In this document: piece after piece, positions 1-9,169 of the stretch
How positions within the stretch are numbered: the first letter of the stretch is position 1
Layout of the letters: the number at the start of each line of letters is the position of its first letter
Assembly (NCBI RefSeq): GCF_024606225.1
Contig: NZ_JAGRPU010000006.1
Location: 1-64,000, forward strand
Origin: Endozoicomonas sp. ISHI1
GTDB taxonomy: Bacteria; Pseudomonadota; Gammaproteobacteria; Pseudomonadales; Endozoicomonadaceae
Direction: 5' to 3'
Length of the DNA stretch: 64,000 nt
The notes under the pieces: generated by a model
What the model was told of the DNA's origin: nothing
The model's database searches: none
The model's input: only the letters and a program-made list of their open reading frames with translations
Position numbers and translations under genes: made by a program

Positions 1-82
1 ATCCCGAACTCGGAAGTGAAACGACAGATCGCCGATGGTAGTGTGGGGTTTCCCCATGTGAGAGTAGGTCATCGCCAGGCAT
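1..82 (+). rRNA. rrf: 5S ribosomal RNA, 3' part
   Basis: The first 82 bases match the 3' two thirds of a gammaproteobacterial 5S rRNA. The conserved blocks GAACTCGGAAGTGAAACG, GCCGATGGTAGTGTGGGG and the closing GCCAGGCAT are visible. The 5' end lies outside the window, so this is the tail of an rRNA operon read on the plus strand. Confidence 0.95.
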
Positions 83-92
83 TGAATAAAGC

Positions 93-124
93 AAAACCCC
101 AGTTGAGTGATCGGCTGGGGTTTT
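93..124 (+). terminator. Intrinsic terminator of the rRNA operon
   Basis: A perfect 10-bp stem (AAAACCCCAG at 93-102 and CTGGGGTTTT at 115-124) closes a 12-base loop and runs into a T-rich tract. It begins 10 bases after the end of the 5S RNA. Confidence 0.9.
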
Positions 125-270
125 TGTTTATCCGTTACAGGACAATGTAATGTCACCCGAAAGAACGACAAAACTTCTTAAGCAATGCGTCGTTTATTTT
201 CGTGCTCCCATCCAAACCCGGAAGTAACAGGATCGTCCGGAACGATTTTAGGCAGTTTTAGTACTCAATC

Positions 271-582
271 ATGAATTTATTGATGATCAACTCTGCATTT
301 TGCCATTTCTTTCGGATTAGAAGGTACACGGCAGACCCGGTCTCCATAATAGTCATTGTTGAAATTGCAATCACTTTGCTTGTTGGATTGCTGAGCAGGA
401 ACATTGAAACTATCCTGTTTTTTCTCTATCTGGCTGGATGCATTCATGGGGTAATCCTCCTGTTGTATAAAATAAAGTTTATAAACAAGGAATTGAAACT
501 GGAAATTGGCAATGGCTATCACAATGATAGGAAAGTTGTATTCAAACTGTTGCAGTATGGTACTGGTGGAGGTGCGCCTTGA
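271..582 (+). CDS. Possible truncated small membrane protein
   Basis: A 103-codon frame with two hydrophobic stretches (about residues 23-42 and 48-65), which could form a helical hairpin in the inner membrane. There is no clear Shine-Dalgarno sequence before the ATG and no family is recognised. The last few codons (GGAP) lie inside the putative group II intron that begins at 572, so if real the gene is probably interrupted. A frame on the opposite strand covers the same DNA, which lowers confidence. Confidence 0.2.
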   Translation: MNLLMINSAFCHFFRIRRYTADPVSIIVIVEIAITLLVGLLSRNIETILFFLYLAGCIHGVILLLYKIKFINKELKLEIGNGYHNDRKVVFKLLQYGTGGGAP

Positions 583-868
583 AGCGCGTACAATCTTGCG
601 ACCTGAAATGGTCGCCACGGTAAAGCTGTGGTCGGCAGCTGTGTACCAAGTCTTGCGGGGTGGAAGGTAACGACCACAGCGAAGCGCAGACAGGAAGATA
701 ATAGGCCATAACGTTTGCTAAGGGATAATTAACCTCGAAATTGAACGTATTCGAAGTAGCTGACCTTCTCTCTACCAAGGGAAAGCAGAAATTGGGAGCT
801 CCGCTAATGACAACAACCGCAGTAGGACAGCCTTAAGTTCGACAGGCTGATAGAGCAATGCAGGAGCA
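572..868 (+). mobile_element. Candidate group II intron 5' fragment
   Basis: From 572 the sequence starts GTGCGCC, the usual 5' boundary type of bacterial group II introns. It continues with segments resembling domain I of such introns (CACGGTAAAGCTGTGGTCGG near 614, GTAACGACCACAGCGAAGCG near 667, GAACGTATTCGAAGTAGCTG near 742). No reverse-transcriptase frame and no domain V hairpin are seen before the secretion genes, so this would be a truncated relic. The call rests on remembered sequence character, not on a covariance-model match. Confidence 0.35.
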
Positions 869-871
869 GTT

Positions 872-906
872 GCCGCGGAGGGGCAGTCTATTCTCGGTCA
901 GCCTCC
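872..906. repeat. Half copy of a dispersed palindromic repeat
   Basis: Bases 881-901 share the exact 21-mer core GGGCAGTCTATTCTCGGTCA plus G with the palindrome at 45092-45152 after cysQ, with further similarity just upstream (GCCGC). Here the left arm is missing and a short CGGAGG/CCTCCG inverted repeat brackets the core. This looks like a small intergenic repeat family. Confidence 0.55.
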
Positions 907-1077
907 GTGTGATAGCTATTTTAAATAGCGGGGTATCAATTCCAACGCTCTCTTCTCTTTATAGAAAGGTGCAACAGGTTTTTTTAAACTTCAGGATCCC
1001 TTGTCACTAAGATTTTTGGACGGAGTTTCGCTCAGCGTGGAGCCCGATAAGGGCCACGAGCGTTGACACAAATTGAA

Positions 1078-2358
1078 TTACAGTCTCGCAGTAAATTGAA
1101 TGGATTCAGACAACGGCCCCAGCAGATAACCAAGAAGCGTGCGTTTACCTGCCAGTATATTGAGTTCAACGGTCATACCCGGGATCAACTGATTATTTTC
1201 ATCAAACCCTGAACTTTCCGTCTCAATCATAGCCTTGTAGTAATGCTTAGCCGTGACACTATCTACATAAGTGTCAGCACTCACCTCCAGAACCTTGCCC
1301 CTCAGAGAGCCATAAGTCGTATAATCGTAGGCAGAAACCCGAACATTCACTGACTGACCGGGCCAGACTCTGGCTCTGTCATGTGGTGCCACCATAGCTT
1401 CTACCATCAGGGGAACTCCATCTGGCACTATCTCTGCCAATATCGAACCCGGCGATACGACCTCACCAATAGTATTGACATGCAGGGTATGCAGAGTACC
1501 TGTAACCGGTGCCGCCACTTTTTTACGGACCTGCCGTTCACTGGAAGAGTGAATCTGTGCCTGAATTTGAACAATTTCTAACCGGACTTTGTTGTAATTA
1601 TGCTGTGCCTCTTCACGAAAATCTGTCATCAGTTTTTTTTTCTTTAAACGCAGCTCTGACAGGTTGGCAGCAATGACCGGAATCTGTTTCATTGACTGAT
1701 TGATTCTGGTCTCAATTTTCAGCAACGCCATCTTTTTTTCCAGCTGATTATGAATCGAACCAGCACCTTCCTGAAGAAGCGTCGTCAGTATATCCAACTG
1801 CTTTTGAGCTACCGCCCGTTCGTTTTTCATGTCCTTGATGACCTGGTCAAGCTCAGATAACTGGGCTTCTTCTTTGTTAATCTGCTGGCGGACAATGGAG
1901 ATTTGTTCGCTGAGCTTTCTGGCACGTTTTTTATACAGCTCTTGTTCGTTAAGATAATGCTCGTTATTCCGAGTCTTTTGTTTGCTCGCAGCGATCAGTT
2001 CTTTACCCGTCATTTCAGCATACAATCGTTGCGCTTTTGCGGTCAGCCCTCTGAGTCTTTGGTTCAAAATGCTGATATTCTCGGTCAAGGAAGGATTCAT
2101 CACCGTAAACAATACCATGTCTTTGTGAATCCGCTGCCCTTCTTGCACGTGCAGTTCGGTAAGAATACCGCCTTCCAGATGCTCAACCACACGGTTATTG
2201 CTGAAAGTAGTCACCCGACCATTGCTCTTGACGACCACATCTATTTCGATAATGGCTGACCAGACCAGAAAACACAGAACGATAAAAGTGATGGTAAAAA
2301 TGATGGAATAGCGGGAAAACGATCGGTGCCGCATTCGGGTAAGCAGTGGCTTCATCAT
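1078..2358 (-). CDS. HlyD-family type I secretion periplasmic adaptor
   Basis: A 426-residue membrane fusion protein that should link the ABC exporter in the inner membrane to the TolC channel. A short cytoplasmic tail is followed by one membrane helix (about residues 17-37). A biotinyl-lipoyl-like half follows (VVEHLEGGILTELHVQEGQ), then a long coiled-coil hairpin (about 85-285). The second lipoyl half contains the family signature LAEIVPDG, and a beta-barrel domain ends the protein. Its start codon overlaps the stop of the MotB-like gene upstream (TAATG), so the two are translationally coupled. The second ATG, three bases on, is an alternative start. It lacks the dedicated ABC and TolC neighbours on the same strand, but both are encoded within 8 kb. 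Confidence 0.93.
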   Translation of the reverse strand: MMKPLLTRMRHRSFSRYSIIFTITFIVLCFLVWSAIIEIDVVVKSNGRVTTFSNNRVVEHLEGGILTELHVQEGQRIHKDMVLFTVMNPSLTENISILNQRLRGLTAKAQRLYAEMTGKELIAASKQKTRNNEHYLNEQELYKKRARKLSEQISIVRQQINKEEAQLSELDQVIKDMKNERAVAQKQLDILTTLLQEGAGSIHNQLEKKMALLKIETRINQSMKQIPVIAANLSELRLKKKKLMTDFREEAQHNYNKVRLEIVQIQAQIHSSSERQVRKKVAAPVTGTLHTLHVNTIGEVVSPGSILAEIVPDGVPLMVEAMVAPHDRARVWPGQSVNVRVSAYDYTTYGSLRGKVLEVSADTYVDSVTAKHYYKAMIETESSGFDENNQLIPGMTVELNILAGKRTLLGYLLGPLSESIQFTARL

Positions 2359-2963
2359 TATTCGTTATCCACCAGTTTGATAACCACCTGGTTTCGTTGC
2401 TCGGTGCCGGATTCGTCCAGTCTGATTTTGATAAATTCAGCGGGCATGCCAGCATCCAGAAGAATTTTTCGAACTTGAGAAATTCGGTTGAATGCAATTT
2501 CGTAAGAAACCGTTTTCGCCAGGCTTCTGCTATTGAGCAGGCTAATAACATGGATCGTTTTACCCTGAAAATCAGCTATGTTTGCCTGAACCCATTCTTC
2601 CAGCTCCTTGTTTGCCGCTTCAGAAAGACGTGAGTTGAAATCTTCGTACTTTATGCGAATGAGTTTACTCTTAATCTCTGTGGATACCTGGCTCTCTAAA
2701 TTAACGCTCATGGCTTCAGAAATGATTTCCTTCTCAATATCCGATTCCACCGAGGCTTGCTGACCCGATTCCAGTCCTTCGGTTGAGCCGGCTGCCGCAT
2801 GCTCAGCTTCAATAGACGACTGCGCAATATCATAACCCACCTGAACACTCAGCGCAGAAACGACCATAACCAACACAACGACCAGGAAAACAAAGACCAG
2901 CAGTGTGGTCGAAAGAGCATCCACAAATCCGGGCCATGGGTTGCTTTCAACTTTTTTAGCCAT
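2358..2963 (-). CDS. MotB/OmpA-like proton-channel partner of the type I exporter (SiiA-like role)
   Basis: A 201-residue protein with one N-terminal membrane helix (about residues 12-40). The helix carries an aspartate (D15, in FVDALSTTLLVFVF) at the place where MotB, ExbD and TolR keep their proton-binding Asp. The periplasmic part ends in an OmpA-like peptidoglycan-binding segment (ELEEWVQAN, then NRISQVRKILLDAGMP and a final KIRL strand). It is coupled to hlyD. A MotA/TolQ-like partner is encoded in the divergent operon. In Salmonella SPI-4 a comparable pair, SiiA and SiiB, conducts protons and supports secretion of the giant adhesin SiiE. The same role here is inference from architecture and neighbourhood. 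Confidence 0.8.
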   Translation of the reverse strand: MAKKVESNPWPGFVDALSTTLLVFVFLVVVLVMVVSALSVQVGYDIAQSSIEAEHAAAGSTEGLESGQQASVESDIEKEIISEAMSVNLESQVSTEIKSKLIRIKYEDFNSRLSEAANKELEEWVQANIADFQGKTIHVISLLNSRSLAKTVSYEIAFNRISQVRKILLDAGMPAEFIKIRLDESGTEQRNQVVIKLVDNE

Positions 2964-3226
2964 TGTGCTCCAGTTGCAGATGTGTAGTGTAGAAATTCAA
3001 ACAGGAACCGTTACATCAACTGTTGTCTGGTTATCTATCGCCTGTCTGATGCGTTTCTTAATAAATGTTTACCGCAAAACGGAATACTAAAAGAAGCGAT
3101 CCTTTGCAGTTTTCGTGCTGTGGGCCGAATAAGACTCTGAGGCTTTTAAAGTCCTATATCCATTGGATTGAAGAGATGGGGTAGGGGTACGCGGCAAAAA
3201 AATCAGGACAGGCAGGATCAAATTTT
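2964..3226. promoter_or_regulatory. Divergent promoter region of the secretion operons
   Basis: A 263-bp non-coding gap separates the start of the MotB-like/hlyD operon (minus) from tolC (plus) and must hold both promoters. I see no clear paired -35/-10 boxes or strong operator palindrome by eye. Confidence 0.5.
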
Positions 3227-4498
3227 ATGAAACTAAAAAGTCTGCTCGGGGTGAGTTTATTAATTCTTATCTCTCCAGTGAGTGCCTTATCGTTACCTGA
3301 AGCGGTCAACAAAGCACTGGAGATCAACCCGACCTTGAAGTCTCTGGAGGCTACGGTTGAGGTTGGAGAGGCTCAACTGGACAAGAGTTACGCCAACTAC
3401 CACCCCAAGGTTACCCTCCAGTTGGAAAGTGGCAAGAGCAACAATTCAGACAGTTCCTGGCAGCAAAAGCGCAAATCATCAGTAACTCTTAATCAGGTGT
3501 TGTACGATTTTGGTCGGACTTCTAACCAGATCAGCGCCAGAAAATACAAGCTAAATGCCTACCAGCAGGATCTTAATAACGGCCGTGAGCAGCTCGTCCT
3601 GCTCACCTCAAACACCTTTCTGGAGATACTCAAGCTTGAGGAAGTGATCAGATATATCAAAGAGAATATCGCCTTTTACGATCGTTTTCTGGGCATCCTT
3701 GAAACCCGAAATCAGACAGGTGCGTCCAGCAAATCTGATGTTCAGCGTCTGACCAGTCTGAGCCAGAATGCCCAGCTTGAGCTGATCCAGTATCAGACAG
3801 ACCTGACGTTTGCCCGTAAAACCTTTAAAAGCCTGACGAACATTGAGCCAGAAAACCTGACAATTCCTTCGCTGGACGGACTGGTCATCAAGCAAACCCC
3901 GAAGGAACTGGTCGAATTTGCAACAACCCGGAGTTATCAGATCCAGTCTCTCAGAAAAAACATTGAGTTCGCCAAAGAAAATCGAGACAAAGCCCGTTCC
4001 GATCTATATCCCAAATTTGACCTGAAAATTGAAACCAACAGGGAAAACTCTCTGGACACCAACGGCAAATGGTCAAGCACACAGGCTGCCGGTATCACAA
4101 TGAGTTATGACATCTGGGACGGATTCAAGGCCCGAAGCAATGTTGATGAAACTAATGCCAAAGTGATGCGGGCTAATCATCAGTTACGAGAGGCAACACT
4201 GGCACTGGAAAAAGAGGCAGAGGAAGCTTACAGCGCGATGTTGAAGTTAAGAGATGAAAAGGCCGTCAATAAAGAGGCACTGGAAACCAACCGCGAAATT
4301 GTCGACCTCTATTACAAAGAATTTGAATTGGGTGAAAAGACCCTGCTGGATATCACCACAGCCCAGGGGGATTACCATAACAGTCGAGTCCAGAGCGCCG
4401 TGTTCCGGTTTGAGTATTACAAGAGTACGCTGAAAATCCGCTATTACCTGAATGATGTCATCAACACAGTGCGAAGTCTGGCAGACGAGTCCCAATGA
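3227..4498 (+). CDS. TolC-family outer-membrane channel of the type I secretion system
   Basis: A 423-residue TolC-like protein. A Sec signal peptide (MKLKSLLGVSLLILISPVSA) is followed by LSLPEAVNKALEINPTL, the standard opening of the family. Two internally similar halves rich in helical segments follow, with the YDFG motif in each half region (VLYDFGRTS, and YDIWDGFKA in the second). It would form the trimeric outer-membrane duct for export of the giant RTX protein. It heads the plus-strand operon with the MotA-like and LytM genes, 60 bp upstream of the former. Length and domain plan fit the SiiC/AggA/LapE-type channels that serve large adhesins. Confidence 0.93.
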   Translation: MKLKSLLGVSLLILISPVSALSLPEAVNKALEINPTLKSLEATVEVGEAQLDKSYANYHPKVTLQLESGKSNNSDSSWQQKRKSSVTLNQVLYDFGRTSNQISARKYKLNAYQQDLNNGREQLVLLTSNTFLEILKLEEVIRYIKENIAFYDRFLGILETRNQTGASSKSDVQRLTSLSQNAQLELIQYQTDLTFARKTFKSLTNIEPENLTIPSLDGLVIKQTPKELVEFATTRSYQIQSLRKNIEFAKENRDKARSDLYPKFDLKIETNRENSLDTNGKWSSTQAAGITMSYDIWDGFKARSNVDETNAKVMRANHQLREATLALEKEAEEAYSAMLKLRDEKAVNKEALETNREIVDLYYKEFELGEKTLLDITTAQGDYHNSRVQSAVFRFEYYKSTLKIRYYLNDVINTVRSLADESQ

Positions 4499-4558
4499 TG
4501 TTTCAGAGGACAGGCGAGAGAACGACGGGCAACACGGACAAAAAGGGATAATAAGGAC

Positions 4559-6031
4559 ATGTCTGAGCTGCATATTGCCAACCCGAAAAGAATAGAGAGC
4601 TTCATAAGGCGTATGCAGTTTGTCGTCGTAGCCAGCATTATCCTGGTTTATTTTTCCAGAGATTTTTTTATCACGGCACTTATGTCAAATCTGCCGCTGA
4701 ACGGTACGATTTTATCGGTATTCATAGTCGGTTCGGTGCTCTGCTTCATCTATGTGTATCATCTTAAAGATGATGTTCTGGTGGTTGCCAAACTGGATGA
4801 GATCTTGTTTGAAAATAAAGCCGACCAGGACGGTTCGGATGATCCGGGCGATCAGAACATCCAAAGAGACAGGAGCAGCCAGAACGAGCAGGGCAAACCG
4901 AAACCGTTGAAGATGCACCTGATGGGGCCAACTGTCACCCTGCTCAAAAACAATGTTGCATCTCTGGGTGTTATCAGACTCTCGGCACCAGCAACCCGAG
5001 CTCTGGTAGACTCTCTGCAGGACAGTATGAGCGAAAAGTCCGCCTTCATTCGCTACTTCACCGACCTGCTGGTTTTTATCGGACTACTTGGAACTTTCCT
5101 TGGCCTCACCATCACCATTGGCTCCATCGGGGGCATCCTGTCTGATCTGGCAGGAGGCTTGGATGGCGGTGATATTATGGAAACCCTGATCAAGCTGATC
5201 CGAGGTCTGGAAGGGCCTCTTGGCGGCATGAGCACCGCCTTCGGTTCTTCCCTTATGGGTCTGAGTACTTCGTTGGTGCTGGGTATTTTTCTGCTCAGCC
5301 TGGACAAGGCCGGCCATTACTTCACCTCTGCCATGGAAAACTGGCTGGCTGAGCACACCGTTGAGAGAAGTTCTAATGGTGGAGCGGCTACGACCACTGC
5401 CGCTCCAGCCATCGGAAACGGGCAACTGGAGCAGATTACCACCCAGCTCAGTACCATCGCCAATACTCTGAAGAGAATCAGTATTCAATCTGCAGATGAC
5501 AGGCAGTGGCAAAACCTGATCACTTTACTCAACAATAATCACCGTGAGCTGGCCAATGAGACCTCCGGGCTGTCTGAATCCCTGCTACGGACTGAACAAC
5601 ATATTGAAACTTCTGCCAGACTCCAGTCGGATCAGTTAGCGCAAGCAGAGCTGCAATTGCGGGAATCAGAAAAACTGCGCCAGATGTTCTCTACTCAGGC
5701 CGATGCCAGTATAGAAGCACTGGGCGCAGTACAGGAAAGCAAGCATCGGCTGGTTCAGATTGTCAATGCTCTGCTGAATGAGCAGCAGGCTCTGGGGCGC
5801 AGTCATGGGAAAACCACTGAGCAGGTCACCGAGCTGAAAGCATTCATCGCACAGAAAACAGACGCCTCTGCCACCGAACTTAAAGGTGTCTCTCTGCAGT
5901 TGCAGGCACTTTCCGATAAAGTTCAGGAAGATAACCAGGACAGCCAAATCAGGCAGTCACGAATGGAAAAGATGTTCATTTCCATGTCCAGGGCGATTAA
6001 GGATATGAAGGCCAGAATAAAAGGAAATTGA
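4559..6031 (+). CDS. MotA/TolQ/ExbB-family proton channel with long coiled-coil tail (SiiB-like role)
   Basis: A 490-residue inner-membrane protein. Two N-terminal hydrophobic helices (about 21-43 and 50-69) precede a charged loop. The family core then follows: a helix with the signature FIGLLGTFLGLT (about 168-194) and a second helix STAFGSSLMGLSTSLVLGIF (about 225-248). The last 220 residues are hydrophilic, Gln-rich and predicted coiled coil, an extension that short ExbB and TolQ proteins lack. Together with the MotB-like protein at 2358-2963 it should form a proton-driven stator-like complex. SPI-4 SiiB is the nearest functional parallel. The downstream peptidase starts 3 bp after its stop, so the two are co-translated. 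Confidence 0.85.
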   Translation: MSELHIANPKRIESFIRRMQFVVVASIILVYFSRDFFITALMSNLPLNGTILSVFIVGSVLCFIYVYHLKDDVLVVAKLDEILFENKADQDGSDDPGDQNIQRDRSSQNEQGKPKPLKMHLMGPTVTLLKNNVASLGVIRLSAPATRALVDSLQDSMSEKSAFIRYFTDLLVFIGLLGTFLGLTITIGSIGGILSDLAGGLDGGDIMETLIKLIRGLEGPLGGMSTAFGSSLMGLSTSLVLGIFLLSLDKAGHYFTSAMENWLAEHTVERSSNGGAATTTAAPAIGNGQLEQITTQLSTIANTLKRISIQSADDRQWQNLITLLNNNHRELANETSGLSESLLRTEQHIETSARLQSDQLAQAELQLRESEKLRQMFSTQADASIEALGAVQESKHRLVQIVNALLNEQQALGRSHGKTTEQVTELKAFIAQKTDASATELKGVSLQLQALSDKVQEDNQDSQIRQSRMEKMFISMSRAIKDMKARIKGN

Positions 6032-6034
6032 GAC

Positions 6035-7045
6035 GTGAGGGTTCACCGGCATATCATTCCTCTGATCTGGAGTCTGGCCGCTTCGGCTGACAACAGTCCG
6101 GATTTTATTTTCCCGGTGGCTTGTCATTATGGTGTTGATTGCTTTATCCAAAACTATGTTGACCATGACCCCACTTCGGGCCACAGCGACTATCAGTGCC
6201 GTCAGCAAACCTATGACGGCCATTCTGGTACCGATATCAGGTTAGTTAACCTGCCCCAAATGAATAAGGGTGTTTCTGTGCTGGCAGCAGCCGATGGCAC
6301 GGTTGTCGCGACACGGGATGGCATTGCGGATACTTATCTGAACCCTGCCCGACGTAAGGAAATAAAACAGATCGGTCTGGGCAATGCCGTTGTTATCCAG
6401 CATGGGGATGGCTGGCGCAGCATTTATGGCCATCTGAAAAAGGGGAGTCTGACCGTCAAAAAAGGTGACCAGGTCGAACAGGGGCAGTTACTGGGAGAAA
6501 TTGGCCTGTCGGGATTAACCGAATTTCCCCATGTCCATTTTCAGGTGACACATCACAATAAGACGATTGACCCGTTTATCGGAAAACCAGACAGAAGCGA
6601 GTGTGGGGATACGCTCAACAGTCTGTGGCTCGGGATCGAAGACAACAGGATAACCTACCTCCCGGGGTTGCTATTGGATCAGGGTTTCAATAGCACTCCC
6701 CCGGTCAACTACCAGTCGATTGAAAGTGGAAATTTTAATAACGGTGCTGGTGACAAAAACCAGCGCCTGTTTTTTTGGGTCCGGTTCATCGGGCTGTCAA
6801 CGGGTGATCAGGTAACGTTGAGTTTCGTTGCACCCAATGACGAACTTGTCAAAGCACATACTTTCCCGGAACTGAAATCAGGCAAGGCACAGCAATTTTA
6901 TTACATCGGCATCAATAATCCGGCTATTCGCCCGGAACTGTGGGGCCGCTGGCAGGGGAGGGTGAAACTGAAGCGCACATCACTCCCGCCTATTAAAAAG
7001 GTTTTTGATTATGCAGTAGGTGTTGAAGATGTGACTGACCGTTGA
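6035..7045 (+). CDS. LytM/M23-family metallopeptidase, exported
   Basis: A 336-residue protein with an intact M23 zinc site: H63 and D67 in GHSGTD, H132 in YGHL, and H166 and H168 in FPHVHFQV. These enzymes cut peptidoglycan cross-links. The start is GTG, with AAGGA eight bases upstream and only 3 bp after the MotA-like gene. The N-terminus (about residues 6-20) is a short hydrophobic stretch that could be a signal sequence. The C-terminal 150 residues form an unassigned beta-rich domain. The genetic linkage suggests it opens or remodels murein for the secretion complex, which is inference. Its last 37 bp overlap the ABC gene tail to tail. Confidence 0.88.
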   Translation: MRVHRHIIPLIWSLAASADNSPDFIFPVACHYGVDCFIQNYVDHDPTSGHSDYQCRQQTYDGHSGTDIRLVNLPQMNKGVSVLAAADGTVVATRDGIADTYLNPARRKEIKQIGLGNAVVIQHGDGWRSIYGHLKKGSLTVKKGDQVEQGQLLGEIGLSGLTEFPHVHFQVTHHNKTIDPFIGKPDRSECGDTLNSLWLGIEDNRITYLPGLLLDQGFNSTPPVNYQSIESGNFNNGAGDKNQRLFFWVRFIGLSTGDQVTLSFVAPNDELVKAHTFPELKSGKAQQFYYIGINNPAIRPELWGRWQGRVKLKRTSLPPIKKVFDYAVGVEDVTDR

Positions 7046-9114
7046 AAATTGAGCTCCTTCAGCACGCGACTGCGACTACCGTCACCGATGATACGACCTT
7101 CCGATATCACGATAATCCGATCCACCAATTGCAACAGGTTTTGCCGGTGAGTGACAAGAATCAGCGTCTGGTCGTCTTCCAGGATACCCGGAAGACGCTG
7201 ACAGAAAAGCGTTTCATTGTAATTATCATAGGCACTGGTGGGTTCATCAAGGATCAGTAAACGACCCCGACGCAACAGAGCACGAGCCAGGCAAAGTGCC
7301 TGTCGTTGACCACCGGAGAGATTCTCGCCCCGTTCTAAAACTTCGTGGGCATAGCCCCGGGAGCACTTCTGGACAAATCCATCCAGACAAGCCCCATAAC
7401 AGGCTTCATCCAGCTTTTTAGTGGATGCTGAACTCTGTCCGAGCATCAGGTTACTTTTCAGTGTGCCAGCGAATACGGAGGGTTTTTGAGGTGCCACGGC
7501 GAAGTGGCTGCGGTAATGGTCCAGATTAAGGTGCTGCAGATTGCGACCATCGATCATTACATTGCCTTCAGTCGGTTCCACCAGCCCCTGAATCATGCGG
7601 ATGAGTGTACTTTTCCCGGAGCCAGATGCACCCAGTATGGCTACCCGCTCTCCCGGCTCAATCTTCAGGCTGATGTTCTTCAGAATTTCAGGTTCCGTGG
7701 CTTTATATCGATAGGACACTTTATCGAATTCAATCACTCCTTTCAGGGTTGGAACATTGAGCTTATCGTTGCAGTCATCCTCTCCTGCCAGACCCAGCAG
7801 ATCGTTAATCTCTTTCAATGCCTTGATGGAGAAGCTTAGGCGATTAACTGCCATGGCCAGACTCATCAGCGGAACAATGGCCCTGCTACCAAGAATAATG
7901 CAGGCAAACAGAGAGCCAGACGAAAGATTACCGCTGTGTATCTGGAAGACACCCAGGACAAGCATGCCGATGACCACAATCTGGCTGGCACTTGCCACCA
8001 GGGTGTTGAGCAGAATATTAGACTGTTTACTGGCCAGCGATGCCCAGGCAGAACGGGTGACCAAACTACGCCAGCGCGCCTGAGTCTTGCGTGTCGCACC
8101 CAGGGTTTTAATGGCTTCCAGCTCTGAACTCACTTCGTAGAGAAAGGCACTTTTGGCATTGTTGGCGCGGGTCAGCTGGCTGGCACGATGACGCGTGCCT
8201 CGATAGCTGAATATCGCAATCGGTATCAGGCAGGCCGCAATGCCAATAGGAATGAGTGCCATGACGCCACTGATCATTCCTATTATGAGGGTAAACAGAA
8301 TAAAAAATGGTGCATCCAGAAATGATAACACCACCGTTCCGGACAGAAATTCTTTAACCCGGGCAAAATTTTCCACAGCATGGGTAATGCGACCCGTAGA
8401 GTCAGGCAGTTCACTCTGCTTCAGCTGAACAAGGCGGCCCATGATGAACTGTTCACTGCGCTTTTCAATAACCCGGCAGGCCTCATCGACAAAATAAGTG
8501 CGGAGCCAGCGCAAGACAAAATCAAAGGTCACTACCAACAGCATGCCAATCCCCAGAACAAGCAGCGTATCAGTAGCAAAGGTTGGGATGAGTTTGTCGA
8601 ACACCATGTTGGTGAATAACGGTAGCGACAGAGTCAGTAGATTGACCATCAGGGTCGCCAGCAATACCTGAACGTAGTGAGGTCGGAGTTCGTTCATCTG
8701 TGCGCGAAACCAGGCAGGCATCAATAGCTTGCTGGCAGTGGCTTTGTCCTGTTGTTCACTGAAACAGAAAAGCGTGCCGGTATAAACCGATGCTAATCGT
8801 GACAAAGACAACCATAATCCCAGAGGATGTTTTCGTGATGCTACAAAATACTCACCGTTACGAATTTCGGTGATGGTCATGAATTTTTTTTTCTTTAACT
8901 GAATGATGCAGGGTAAGTCGTTTTCCGTAATATCATTAAGTCCGCTGCATTTTTTTATCATGTCCAGGCCACAGTAGGCAGCGGCCTGTTTAAGGCGCCG
9001 ATGATCAAACTCCTGACCATCTTGCGTGAGTGTCTCTAAATCTTCTCTGACAACATCGGCCCCCATATGATGGCAAATGGTGAGGAAACAATCTTTGAGG
9101 TTGAATTTAAGCAT
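7009..9114 (-). CDS. HlyB/LapB-type ABC exporter of the type I secretion system
   Basis: A 701-residue ATP-binding/permease fusion. Residues 1-120 form a C39-peptidase-like domain that lacks an obvious catalytic Cys-His pair. This matches the non-cleaving docking domains of RTX exporters, so no double-glycine leader is expected. Six membrane helices span about 145-430. The nucleotide-binding domain has Walker A GASGSGKS (495-502), signature LSGGQ (599-603), Walker B LLILDEPTSA (about 619-628) and switch H656. It lies 55 bp downstream of the giant RTX gene on the same strand, so the two are probably co-transcribed, and it should be the dedicated exporter of that protein. Confidence 0.95.
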   Translation of the reverse strand: MLKFNLKDCFLTICHHMGADVVREDLETLTQDGQEFDHRRLKQAAAYCGLDMIKKCSGLNDITENDLPCIIQLKKKKFMTITEIRNGEYFVASRKHPLGLWLSLSRLASVYTGTLFCFSEQQDKATASKLLMPAWFRAQMNELRPHYVQVLLATLMVNLLTLSLPLFTNMVFDKLIPTFATDTLLVLGIGMLLVVTFDFVLRWLRTYFVDEACRVIEKRSEQFIMGRLVQLKQSELPDSTGRITHAVENFARVKEFLSGTVVLSFLDAPFFILFTLIIGMISGVMALIPIGIAACLIPIAIFSYRGTRHRASQLTRANNAKSAFLYEVSSELEAIKTLGATRKTQARWRSLVTRSAWASLASKQSNILLNTLVASASQIVVIGMLVLGVFQIHSGNLSSGSLFACIILGSRAIVPLMSLAMAVNRLSFSIKALKEINDLLGLAGEDDCNDKLNVPTLKGVIEFDKVSYRYKATEPEILKNISLKIEPGERVAILGASGSGKSTLIRMIQGLVEPTEGNVMIDGRNLQHLNLDHYRSHFAVAPQKPSVFAGTLKSNLMLGQSSASTKKLDEACYGACLDGFVQKCSRGYAHEVLERGENLSGGQRQALCLARALLRRGRLLILDEPTSAYDNYNETLFCQRLPGILEDDQTLILVTHRQNLLQLVDRIIVISEGRIIGDGSRSRVLKELNFQRSVTSSTPTA

Positions 9115-9169
9115 AAAAGGCGCTCTTTTAGTTATCCTGGCGCCCTCTGAACCTACTGGCCTGAATCCA

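Noticed and set aside
277..778. Minus-strand frames of 113 and 78 codons
   Set aside because: They overlap the candidate group II intron and the small plus-strand frame, have no Shine-Dalgarno sequence and no protein-like composition.
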